Made by a program: the position numbers and the translations under genes. DNA of 15,716 bases from an uncultured Eubacteriales bacterium. Its GTDB lineage: Bacteria; Bacillota; Clostridia; Oscillospirales; Acutalibacteraceae. A model generated the notes under the pieces. The model saw nothing but the letters and a program-made list of their open reading frames with translations, had not been told where the DNA came from and searched no databases. Positions 1 through 6,180 of this stretch are shown here, piece after piece. The first letter of the stretch is position 1. Each line of letters begins with the position of its first letter. Location: assembly GCA_910577755.1 (NCBI GenBank), contig CAJTNL010000024.1, positions 1-15,716 on the forward strand. The letters are read 5' to 3'.

Positions 1-1
1 A

Positions 2-115
2 ATGAGAGATTTACATCGTTATGAGTATGACGAGGATAGAGGATACGAAAGTTGCTATGAATACATATTTAGCTATTGTCCTAGATGCGGAGTGAAAATA
101 GATGAGGAGGAATAA
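2..115 (+). CDS. C-terminal end of a small Cys-rich (zinc-ribbon-like) phage protein, 5'-truncated
   Basis: An open frame runs from the window edge to a TAA at 113-115. The first ATG is at position 2, but the gene may well start upstream, so treat it as partial. The 37 visible residues are charged and rich in Asp, Glu and Tyr. They contain one Cys near the middle and a CPRCG knuckle close to the C-terminus, which suggests a zinc-ribbon half-site. The tail is very acidic (IDEEE). Its stop lies 4 bases before the next gene, and its last codons form that gene's ribosome binding site (GAGGAGG), so the two are co-transcribed and probably coupled. Small CxxC proteins like this are common at the ends of early phage operons. 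I cannot name a function. Confidence 0.5.
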   Translation: MRDLHRYEYDEDRGYESCYEYIFSYCPRCGVKIDEEE

Positions 116-119
116 AAAA

Positions 120-377
120 ATGGAAATTAAAAAAGGTGATATTGTTATCATAAAAGGAAGCGCAGAAGAACAGATATACATAAAAAAAGAACGGATATTA
201 CAACCTCTAATGCAACCGATGACTGAAATAGAATCAATTGAACAAAGATTACCGTTCGAATATCTAAAATTACCTGCAAGGTATTGTCCGATATGTGGTC
301 GTAAAACAGAATCAGACAAATCTTATTGTGCCAAAGATGAGGTTGCAAAAATCTGGAATAACAGAGTAATCATTTAA
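120..377 (+). CDS. Small zinc-ribbon protein, weakly resembling Lar-type restriction-alleviation proteins
   Basis: This 85-residue protein starts at ATG 120, with GAGGAGG at 104-110 and a 9-base spacer. A longer frame opens at 102 but has no usable ribosome binding site. The N-terminal half begins MEIKKGDIVIIKG, a beta-strand pattern like a small barrel. The C-terminal half has CPICGRK at residues 56-62, a further Cys at 70, and ends in a W-N-N-R motif at 79-82. A CPxCG knuckle followed by a 'WNxR' close is the shape of the Lar family (phage anti-restriction) and many unnamed phage zinc ribbons. The Lar resemblance is short and may be only structural. It is the last gene before the hairpin at 392-420, so it ends an operon entering from the left. 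Confidence 0.65.
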   Translation: MEIKKGDIVIIKGSAEEQIYIKKERILQPLMQPMTEIESIEQRLPFEYLKLPARYCPICGRKTESDKSYCAKDEVAKIWNNRVII

Positions 378-391
378 ATTTATACAAAAAT

Positions 392-420
392 AAAAACCCC
401 AGGCATTGCCTAGGGCTTTT
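392..420. terminator. Bidirectional Rho-independent terminator
   Basis: A hairpin pairs AAAA-CCC-AGGC with GCCT-GGG-TTTT around a 3-base ATT loop, with two internal mismatches. The plus-strand copy ends in CTTTTAT. The minus-strand copy ends in a longer T-rich run (TTTTTATTTTT). It lies 15 bases after the zinc-ribbon gene and about 30 bases after the stop of the minus-strand peptide gene, so it can end both convergent transcripts. Confidence 0.8.
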
Positions 421-450
421 ATACGTTTCATCTCTAAAAAGCATTGTAAC

Positions 451-591
451 TTATTTTCTTTTAACAGCTTCAGCGGTAACCCCAATTGTAACTGTTGTGG
501 CTAGACCACCGAATAAACCGGCTAGCAAGCCAATCAATCCACCGTTTATGAGGCTCATTTGGTTTTCTGTCATTTGATTAAATTGTTTCAT
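451..591 (-). CDS. Double-glycine-leader peptide, bacteriocin- or pheromone-like (46 aa)
   Basis: The gene reads on the minus strand from ATG at 591 to TAA at 453-451. It has a good ribosome binding site (AGGAGAG, 599-605, 7-base spacer), its own promoter and a terminator. Residues 1-18 match a double-glycine leader: they end in NGG and carry hydrophobic residues at -4 (Ile15), -7 (Met12), -12 (Met7) and -15 (Phe4), the spacing recognised by C39-peptidase (PCAT) exporters. The predicted mature part is 28 residues: a Gly-rich hydrophobic stretch with a GxxxGxxxG pattern (Gly21, 25, 29), then a basic end (VKRK). This is the build of class II, especially two-peptide (IIb), bacteriocins. No transporter, partner peptide or immunity gene lies in the window. 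It could instead be a small membrane protein with a chance leader match. The reading frame is well supported; the function is inferred. Confidence 0.7.
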   Translation of the reverse strand: MKQFNQMTENQMSLINGGLIGLLAGLFGGLATTVTIGVTAEAVKRK

Positions 592-622
592 ATGTAGTCT
601 CTCCTTTTATTAAGATGATTAC

Positions 623-650
623 ATTATAAAACAGATTAAGCAAAAAACAA
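623..650 (-). promoter_or_regulatory. Sigma-A-type promoter for the minus-strand peptide gene
   Basis: On the minus strand, TTGTTT (645-650) is followed after 16 bases by a perfect TATAAT (623-628). The -10 box lies 31 bases upstream of the ATG at 591, leaving a short leader that carries the ribosome binding site. A near-consensus promoter needs no phage activator, so the gene is probably on in the lysogen. Confidence 0.7.
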
Positions 651-710
651 TATATTTTGTAAGATATTTCATAGAAATTGCAAAAGTGTATAAAATAAGG
701 AGGTAAATAC

Positions 711-1124
711 GTGACGTTAAAAGAATTATCGCAATTATATTTTTTAAACCGTGAGATAGAATTAGATAAAGAAAGAATTGAAATATTGAAATTGAAAGCG
801 TGTAGTCCGTCTATACCTAACCCAACAGACATTCCAATCAGAGGTTATCCTGACAGCAGTATAGAACGTTATAACACAGAAATCAATAACCTAGAAAATA
901 TTCTAGCTGAAAAGATCAATCAATGTTTACATGAGCGTAATCGTTTGGAGCGTTACATAGCGGGTATTGATGATAGTTTAATAAGACAGATATTTACCTT
1001 GCGTTTTGTCAACGGGCTTTCGTGGCAACAGGTAGCTAACAGGGTTGGGGGGAATACAGCAGATAGTGTGAGAAAGATGTCTATCCGATATATAAATAAG
1101 CAAGATGGCATCAGGGATATATAA
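711..1124 (+). CDS. Late-gene transcriptional regulator, sigma-70 region 4-like (DUF1492/ArpU/RinA-type)
   Basis: This 137-residue protein starts at GTG 711, with AAGGAGG at 697-703 and a 7-base spacer. Residues 1-30 and 50-85 are charged and heptad-like, probably coiled coil. They flank a Pro-rich segment (about 33-47). Residues about 85-128 form a helix-turn-helix like sigma region 4: a D-x3-IR-x2-F-x-LRF helix, then GLSWQQVANRVG, then a basic recognition helix (SVRKMSIRYI). Proteins of this kind sit just before the terminase genes in many Bacillota phages, and the RinA and ArpU groups control late genes. The position here fits exactly: the next item is the noncoding leader of the late operon, with a tandem box at the -35 position. 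I see no good promoter for this gene itself. The exact family is uncertain, but a DNA-binding regulator is likely. Confidence 0.75.
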   Translation: MTLKELSQLYFLNREIELDKERIEILKLKACSPSIPNPTDIPIRGYPDSSIERYNTEINNLENILAEKINQCLHERNRLERYIAGIDDSLIRQIFTLRFVNGLSWQQVANRVGGNTADSVRKMSIRYINKQDGIRDI

Positions 1125-1144
1125 TCTGCACCATTCTTTTATCA

Positions 1145-1177
1145 TGTCCGATTTGTCCGCTTACTGTATGATATAGT
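1145..1177 (+). promoter_or_regulatory. Putative late promoter with tandem TGTCCG activator boxes
   Basis: TGTCCG occurs at 1145-1150 and again at 1154-1159, an exact 9-base period. A -10-like TATAGT follows at 1172-1177. The place where a -35 box would sit (about 1149-1154) lies within the repeat pair and does not resemble TTGACA. This is the layout of an activator-dependent promoter, and the regulator encoded at 711-1124 is the obvious candidate activator. Transcription from here would cover the whole late operon. Confidence 0.5.
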
Positions 1178-1324
1178 GTAAATAGGAAATATGAAATCCC
1201 TGGACAACCTTCTTTCTAAATTTTTGATATATAACGAGTGACGCACGTTACGCGCTGAATATATGGCTGCGTATTGAAATAGTAATACAAGCAAGGACAA
1301 GACCTTGACAGCCAGACCAACGAG

Positions 1325-1351
1325 AAGACTGAGCTTTGCATGGTCTTTTTT
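1325..1351 (+). terminator. Hairpin plus T-run in the terS leader (attenuator-like)
   Basis: AAGACT (1325-1330) can pair with GGTCTT (1342-1347, one G-T wobble) around an 11-base loop, followed directly by a run of T to 1351. An alternative pairing uses AGACCA (1314-1319) with TGGTCT (1341-1346). Since it lies downstream of the proposed late promoter and before terS, it could act as an attenuator or processing site, or be a structural part of a packaging site. Confidence 0.35.
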
Positions 1352-1376
1352 CATTCTATTTTAATGAGGTGAGGTG

Positions 1377-1760
1377 TTGACTGGTGAAGAAAACTTAATA
1401 CCGCTAAACAAACGAACAAAAGAAGAACAAAGGGAAATTGCCATAAAAGGCGGTAAGGCAAGCGGTGAATCCAGACGAAAAAGAAAGCTCTTAAAAGACA
1501 GTATGAACGTGCTGCTGAATTTACCCGTCAGAAATACAAGAGACTATAATGCTTTGGTTAAAATGGGTATCCCTATTGAAGATATAGACAATAGCCAATT
1601 AGTAGTATTGGCGTTGTTTAATCAGGCAAAAAAGGGAGATATTGCAGCTATTAAGGAGTTGCGTAATCTCATTGGTGAGGATGGAAGTAATAAAGAACCG
1701 GATATGAGCTTAATGCAGTCATTGGTTGACTTGTTGGGGGACACGAATGAAATGGAGTGA
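1377..1760 (+). CDS. terS: Terminase small subunit
   Basis: This 127-residue protein would bind the packaging site and guide the large terminase to it. It begins LIPLNKRTKEEQREIAIKGG, followed by KASGESRRKRK: a Gly-rich 'KGG' motif and a basic patch that open many small terminases of clostridial phages. The rest is helical and ends acidic. The start is TTG 1377 or GTG 1374, the only two choices after an in-frame stop at 1365. TTG is better spaced from GAGGTGA (1366-1372). The gene overlaps the large terminase by 14 bases. The call rests mostly on position and the N-terminal motif, as small terminases are very diverse. Confidence 0.8.
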   Translation: MTGEENLIPLNKRTKEEQREIAIKGGKASGESRRKRKLLKDSMNVLLNLPVRNTRDYNALVKMGIPIEDIDNSQLVVLALFNQAKKGDIAAIKELRNLIGEDGSNKEPDMSLMQSLVDLLGDTNEME

Positions 1761-3006
1761 TAAACAACGTAGAACTATTACAATGCCGTTCGTACATTGT
1801 CTTGAAGTAAATGAGGGTACCCCAAGATCATCTAAAACAACTGCGGCTGTGTTTAGATTTGCACGGTTTTTAATTGAAACGGATGACATTCACCACTTAG
1901 TAGTTGCTTATAATCAAGAACAAGCATTTAAGCTTGTAATGGCAAGCGATGGGTTGGGGCTGCTACATATATTTAATGGTTGTTGTCAGATAAGACATAA
2001 TGAACATGGAGACCATTTAGAAATTGACACCCCTAAAGGGAAACGGCTTGTATATTATAAGGGAGGTGGCAAAGCAGATAGTCATAAGTCTATAACGGGT
2101 ATGTCCCTAGGTTCGGTATATTTCTGCGAAATCAATCTCATTCATATGAATATGATACAGGAATGTTTTCGGCGGACTTTTGCGGCAAAAAAAAGATGGC
2201 ATATAGCAGACCTAAATCCTCCTGCGCCTAACGATCCGGTAATCACAGATGTTTTTGATGTACAAGATACATATTGGCAGCACTGGACTATGGATGATAA
2301 TCCTATCATTACGCCAGAACGAAAAGAAGAAATTAGACAAACATTAAAGAAAAATCCATATCTATATGCGAGGGATTGGGAAGGGCACCGAGCAATTCCG
2401 CAGGGAGTAATTTACTCCATGTTCGACGATAAAAAACACATAGTAAGTAACATACCGGATGATGCGCAGATATTAGAAATGTTCTTTGCAGGTGATGGAG
2501 GGTTAACGGATGCAACATCGATTAGCTGTTATGTCATTGTGAGAATTAAAAATCAATATTGTATGTATCGTGTGGCTAATTGGTATTATAGCGGAGAAAA
2601 GAAGGCGATGAGCGTACAGGCAAAGGAAATCGCACGAGAGTTTATTCCGTATTGCCGCAACTTAACGCAGTGTCGAGAGACTTGTTGTAAGATTGACCCT
2701 GCATGTAAAGCGTTACGTATGGAATTAGAGTTATTAGGTATACCGGCAGAAAAGGCAGACAACAACGGTAAGGACATAAAAGGCGGTACTAAAGGAATAA
2801 GGGTTGGTATTGAATATCTGCAAAACTCCATATCAAACGGTCAATTTTTTTTAGTAGATAATGAACAATACGGTTGTTCCAATTTTTTAAAAGAGGTTGG
2901 TATGTATTGTTTAGATCAGCATGGGAATCCCGTTGATGCTTATAATCATGCAATGGATGAGGCGAGATATGCCAACAACTATTTTTATAAGAATTATATT
3001 CTATAG
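1747..3006 (+). CDS. terL: Terminase large subunit (packaging ATPase/nuclease)
   Basis: The motor that pumps DNA into the procapsid and cuts the concatemer; 419 residues. The ATPase half shows Walker A (GTPRSSKT, 24-31, Lys30), a Walker B strand (SVYFCEI, 123-129, Glu128) and a coupling motif (HIADLNPP, 152-159). The nuclease half has the expected acidic residues: Asp250 and Asp255 in a GDGGLTDATS loop, Asp317 in KIDPACKAL, and Asp397 to Asp404 in DAYNHAMDEARY. The length and the terS-terL-portal order fit PBSX/A118-type terminases. The start is ATG 1747 (MKWSDKQ, a common opening in this family), with a weak GGGGGA site (1736-1741) inside terS. A TTG seven codons upstream is less likely. Oddity: the residue before the Walker B Glu is Cys rather than Asp. 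Confidence 0.95.
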   Translation: MKWSDKQRRTITMPFVHCLEVNEGTPRSSKTTAAVFRFARFLIETDDIHHLVVAYNQEQAFKLVMASDGLGLLHIFNGCCQIRHNEHGDHLEIDTPKGKRLVYYKGGGKADSHKSITGMSLGSVYFCEINLIHMNMIQECFRRTFAAKKRWHIADLNPPAPNDPVITDVFDVQDTYWQHWTMDDNPIITPERKEEIRQTLKKNPYLYARDWEGHRAIPQGVIYSMFDDKKHIVSNIPDDAQILEMFFAGDGGLTDATSISCYVIVRIKNQYCMYRVANWYYSGEKKAMSVQAKEIAREFIPYCRNLTQCRETCCKIDPACKALRMELELLGIPAEKADNNGKDIKGGTKGIRVGIEYLQNSISNGQFFLVDNEQYGCSNFLKEVGMYCLDQHGNPVDAYNHAMDEARYANNYFYKNYIL

Positions 3007-3011
3007 GGGGG
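3005..3011 (+). promoter_or_regulatory. Ribosome binding site that decides the ATT start of the portal gene
   Basis: A six-G run preceded by A begins in the terL stop codon. It lies 6 bases before ATT 3018, the normal spacing for a start there. No ATG, GTG or TTG in the portal frame lies within reach of it. Confidence 0.6.
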
Positions 3012-3017
3012 ATAAAA

Positions 3018-4421
3018 ATTTTTAATATCTCTGAGTATTTACGTGAACGAGGGTTTATTTGCATAGATGACAATTATTATTTATCGCATATCAAAGAGTG
3101 GAAAGAATGGTATCAAGGGTTAGTTACAAGTTTTCATAATTATAAAATTTATAACGGCGTTCAGCAAGTCGGAAAGATTAGAAAAAGTATAGGAGCGGCA
3201 AAGTTAATATCTGAAGATTGGGCGAACTTATTGCTTAACGAAAGAGTAAGTATCAATGTAAATGAAGCATTCCAACAACAATTGAATGATACTTTAAAAA
3301 GTAATTTATTTACAACAAGGGCGAATCAAACAATAGAGCTTGCGTTTGCTCTGGGGACGGGAGCTTTTGTGGAGTATGTTGACAAAAATCGAAAGGTTAA
3401 TATCGACTATATCAATGCTGAAATGATTTATCCCTTATCATGGGAAAATGGGGAAATCATCGAGTGTGCATTTGGCAGTATTAAAGTTGTAAGCAATATA
3501 AAATGTATATACCTCATGTTACATAGGGTAGAGAACGGTTATTACGTGATTGAAAATCTATTTTTTGATTATGAAACAGGAGAAAAGTTAACTGTAAGCG
3601 ATATTGAAGAAACAGTTCGTACAGGAAGCCAAAAACCATTATTTCAGATTATAAAACCCAATATCATAAACAATGTTGATTTGGAATGTCCTATGGGAAT
3701 ATCTGTCTATGCTAATGCTATTCCCATTTTTCAGGGGTTAGATCTTGTGTATGACAGCTATATTAACGAGTTTGACTTAGGGCGTAAGCGAATAATGGTT
3801 CCGGCTTCTATGGCAAAAATTAAAATGGGGCAGGAAGGAGTAGAAAAACCTATATTTGATACGAGGGATGTTGCGTTTTATGCTTATCAATATTCCGGCG
3901 AGGATATGGAATTAAAAGAGATTAATATGACTATCCGATCCCAAGAACATGAACAGGGGCTGCAAACAAATTTAAATTTAGCATCTAAAAAAGCCGGACT
4001 AGGAAATGACAGATACCAATTTAACAAAGGCGGCATTAAAACAGCAACAGAAGTTATCAGTGAAAAATCAGAGTTATATCAAAATTTATGTAAACACGAA
4101 ATACTCATAGATTCTGCTTTAAAGGGTATGGTAGAAGCAATCGCTTTTTTATCTGGGTATCAAGGAGACTTACAGACTACAGTATTGTTTGATGATAGCG
4201 TTATCAATGATGATAACACAAGAATTGATAACAATATTAAATTAGTGGGAGCGGAACTAAAATCCAAGGTAAGAGCCATTATGGATATACATGGGCTGGA
4301 TGAGAAACAAGCAAAAAAAGAATATCAAAAAATAGTAGTGGAAAACAGAACCATAATGGGTAGTGATATTGATTTATTCGGTAATGAGGGCGCACAACAT
4401 GAATCCGTTAGAGATACTTAA
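3018..4421 (+). CDS. Portal protein (SPP1 Gp6-like), apparent ATT start
   Basis: The dodecameric ring at the head vertex through which DNA passes; 467 residues if started at 3018. The conserved portal N-terminus (FNISEYLRERG, then WKEWYQG, FHNYKIYNG, and a KLISEDWANLLLNERV segment near residue 70) is encoded upstream of the first ordinary start (TTG 3231). The true start therefore lies before 3033. In frame behind the ribosome binding site there is only ATT 3018 or, closer, ATA 3012; ATT matches the MFNI start expected in relatives. The C-terminal third has the typical KSELYQN...EILIDSALKGM helix that ends the clip/wing region. It sits 11 bases after terL and overlaps the next gene by 23 bases. 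Starting it at 3231 would lose 71 conserved residues. Confidence 0.9.
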   Translation: MFNISEYLRERGFICIDDNYYLSHIKEWKEWYQGLVTSFHNYKIYNGVQQVGKIRKSIGAAKLISEDWANLLLNERVSINVNEAFQQQLNDTLKSNLFTTRANQTIELAFALGTGAFVEYVDKNRKVNIDYINAEMIYPLSWENGEIIECAFGSIKVVSNIKCIYLMLHRVENGYYVIENLFFDYETGEKLTVSDIEETVRTGSQKPLFQIIKPNIINNVDLECPMGISVYANAIPIFQGLDLVYDSYINEFDLGRKRIMVPASMAKIKMGQEGVEKPIFDTRDVAFYAYQYSGEDMELKEINMTIRSQEHEQGLQTNLNLASKKAGLGNDRYQFNKGGIKTATEVISEKSELYQNLCKHEILIDSALKGMVEAIAFLSGYQGDLQTTVLFDDSVINDDNTRIDNNIKLVGAELKSKVRAIMDIHGLDEKQAKKEYQKIVVENRTIMGSDIDLFGNEGAQHESVRDT

Positions 4422-5556
4422 TTTATCTGAACCATTATTACATATGATTGCTTCTATAGAGGACAGGCTTATGCGCAATATTGTCAACAGGCTCATAAAA
4501 TACATGTACATTTCCAGTTCTACTGAATGGGAACTGAAAATGCTTGCAGAGGTAGGAGGATTACATAAAGAAAATCTAACCTTCATGAAAACTCAGATGA
4601 AAAATGCGCCTAAACTGCTACATGAAATCTTAGAAAGTGCAGCCTACAAAACGGCTGTTCAATATGAGACAGGATTTGCAAAGCTAATAAAAAAAGGGAT
4701 TATAAACAACACAAGGATTCCAATTCATCAAACAATAGTTCGCGTATTAAAGGTGTATGAAAAACAAGCTCAAAGCCGATTGAATATGGTGAATACCGTT
4801 ATGCAATATAAGGCAAAGAAAGTGTATCGCGCATTAGTTAAAAGCACGCTGGAAATAGCAAATAAACAGGAATTCTTAACGATATTACAAAACAATACTG
4901 GCGGCGTTGTAACTGGCGCGTACAGCAGACAAAAAGCGTTAATGAAAACATTACAAGAGTTTAATGAACGCGGTATTCCTGCATTTGTGGATAAACGTGG
5001 TCGTGAATGGTCTCCAGAGGCATATGTTAACATGGACATAAGAACAACAGTTAACAACGTAGCGCATCAAACACAATTCGAGCGAATGCAAGATTATGGC
5101 ATAAGTCTTTTAGAGGTAACAAGTCACTCAGGAGCAAGACCAAAATGCGCTAAAGACCAAGGAAAGATATTTGATAGAGAAAATAAAAGCAGGAAATATC
5201 CGCATTGGACTAGCAGTTCATACGGAGAGCCAGATGGAATACTTGGTATTAACTGTGGGCATGATGTTTATCCACATATAGAAGGAATTCATATACGCCG
5301 GTATTTTCCTACTGAAAATATTATTGAAAATGATTTACGGTATCAAGAAAAACAGGGTCAGCGGGAATTGGAGCGCAAGGTAAAAGCGCAAAAGAGATTG
5401 GCAGAGATGTACAAACAACTAGGGGATCATGATGCTTATATCAAAGCCAAACAAAAAGCACAGAATAGAAATATAGAATTGAAAGATTATTGTGAAAGCA
5501 AGGGTTTAACTTATCGTGCGGATCGAGTAAGAATTGCCCGTTTTGATATTGCCTAA
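4399..5556 (+). CDS. Minor capsid/head morphogenesis protein (Phage_min_cap2)
   Basis: This 385-residue protein starts at ATG 4399 (MNPLEILNLSEP), with GAGGG at 4386-4390 and an 8-base spacer, inside the end of the portal gene. The N-terminal half is helical and basic. The C-terminal half carries the family's signature block: RTTVNNVAHQTQFERM, then EVTSHSGARPKCAKDQGKIF, PHWTSSSYGEPDG and a GINCGHDVYPHIEG segment, with conserved Cys and His. The last 60 residues are a charged coiled coil. Such proteins enter the procapsid in few copies, near the portal, and are related to SPP1 Gp7. A longer frame opens at 4363 but has no ribosome binding site. Family assignment is firm; the molecular role in the head is known only loosely. 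Confidence 0.88.
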   Translation: MNPLEILNLSEPLLHMIASIEDRLMRNIVNRLIKYMYISSSTEWELKMLAEVGGLHKENLTFMKTQMKNAPKLLHEILESAAYKTAVQYETGFAKLIKKGIINNTRIPIHQTIVRVLKVYEKQAQSRLNMVNTVMQYKAKKVYRALVKSTLEIANKQEFLTILQNNTGGVVTGAYSRQKALMKTLQEFNERGIPAFVDKRGREWSPEAYVNMDIRTTVNNVAHQTQFERMQDYGISLLEVTSHSGARPKCAKDQGKIFDRENKSRKYPHWTSSSYGEPDGILGINCGHDVYPHIEGIHIRRYFPTENIIENDLRYQEKQGQRELERKVKAQKRLAEMYKQLGDHDAYIKAKQKAQNRNIELKDYCESKGLTYRADRVRIARFDIA

Positions 5557-5622
5557 AACGTACTCATGGCATAAAAAGGTGTTACGGGATATGCTGACGA
5601 GCTATAAACGGGAGGAAATAAA

Positions 5623-6168
5623 ATGGAGGAAAATCGATTAGATAATCAAGAAGCTGAACAAGAAGTTAAAATTACTCAGGAGCATGTCGACACTTCTGAT
5701 AGTGGTAACAAACAAAACGATTTGCAACTGCAAGCCCAGAAAATTGCTGACGCTATGCTTGCAAAAAAAATGAAAGGAATGCCATCTAAAGAGGAATTAA
5801 AGGCTTTTAGGGAATGGCAAGAAAATCAACCAATCACAGGATCGCAAGAAAACAAAGAACAACAAGAATTGCAGAATGAACTTAAAAGATTGCGAAATGA
5901 AAATACGCAGTATAAGAACAAATCTGCCGCCTTAGCTAACAAAGTTATGCCCCAATTCGCTGATTATATTGTTTTTGAGGTTTGCAGGAATATGGGTGAT
6001 AGTGATGATTTTGAAACATTGTTAAAAGATTACTTAAAAAATAACCCGCAATATGTAGAGAATGAAAAGCAAAAAGCATGGGGTACAAGACAAAGCTCAA
6101 CATCAAGCCATATAGAGAGCGGTGTTGAGGCAGCTTTTAAAAAATTAAATCCAGATTTAAAACTATAG
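5623..6168 (+). CDS. Capsid scaffolding protein
   Basis: A 181-residue protein of very high helix content, rich in Glu, Gln, Lys and Asn, with almost no aromatic residues outside one segment (about 105-130). Residues about 70-105 (heavy in Q, E, L, R and N) form a coiled coil. The C-terminus (AAFKKLNPDLKL) is amphipathic and basic, as expected for the capsid-binding end of a scaffold. The start is ATG 5623, with GGGAGG just upstream. It lies 12 bases before the major capsid gene. Size, composition and position identify an internal scaffold that shapes the procapsid and then leaves. No protease gene accompanies it. The 66 bases before it hold no clear feature. Confidence 0.85.
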   Translation: MEENRLDNQEAEQEVKITQEHVDTSDSGNKQNDLQLQAQKIADAMLAKKMKGMPSKEELKAFREWQENQPITGSQENKEQQELQNELKRLRNENTQYKNKSAALANKVMPQFADYIVFEVCRNMGDSDDFETLLKDYLKNNPQYVENEKQKAWGTRQSSTSSHIESGVEAAFKKLNPDLKL

Positions 6169-6180
6169 GAGGGATATAAC

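Larger units (their letters stand above)
1125..1376 (+). other. Noncoding leader of the late operon; possible packaging (cos/pac) region
   Basis: This 252-base gap between the regulator and terS has no supportable gene. From left to right it holds the tandem TGTCCG boxes and -10 box (1145-1177), a CpG-rich stretch unlike its AT-rich surroundings (about 1235-1256, including GTGAC-GCAC-GTTAC, a weak stem-loop at 1238-1251), a small CAAGG/CCTTG inverted repeat (1292-1307) and a hairpin followed by T residues (1325-1351). The ribosome binding site of terS closes it. Space next to terS is where many phages keep their packaging recognition site, so part of this may be cos or pac; that is inference. 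Confidence 0.5.

Noticed and set aside
689..696. TATAAAAT as a -10 box for the late regulator
   Set aside because: It abuts the ribosome binding site, would put the RNA start within it, and no -35 box lies about 17 bases upstream.
1142..1354. 70-codon minus-strand frame in the terS leader with a hydrophobic, signal-like start
   Set aside because: There is no Shine-Dalgarno sequence before its ATG, it would oppose the late operon, and it runs through the promoter and hairpin elements.
3231..4421. Portal gene starting at TTG 3231
   Set aside because: It cuts off conserved portal residues encoded at 3021-3230 and has no ribosome binding site at the right distance.
5543..5582. Possible promoter before the scaffold and capsid genes (TTGATA with CATAAA)
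   Set aside because: The spacing of 20 bases and the poor -10 box make it no better than chance in AT-rich DNA.
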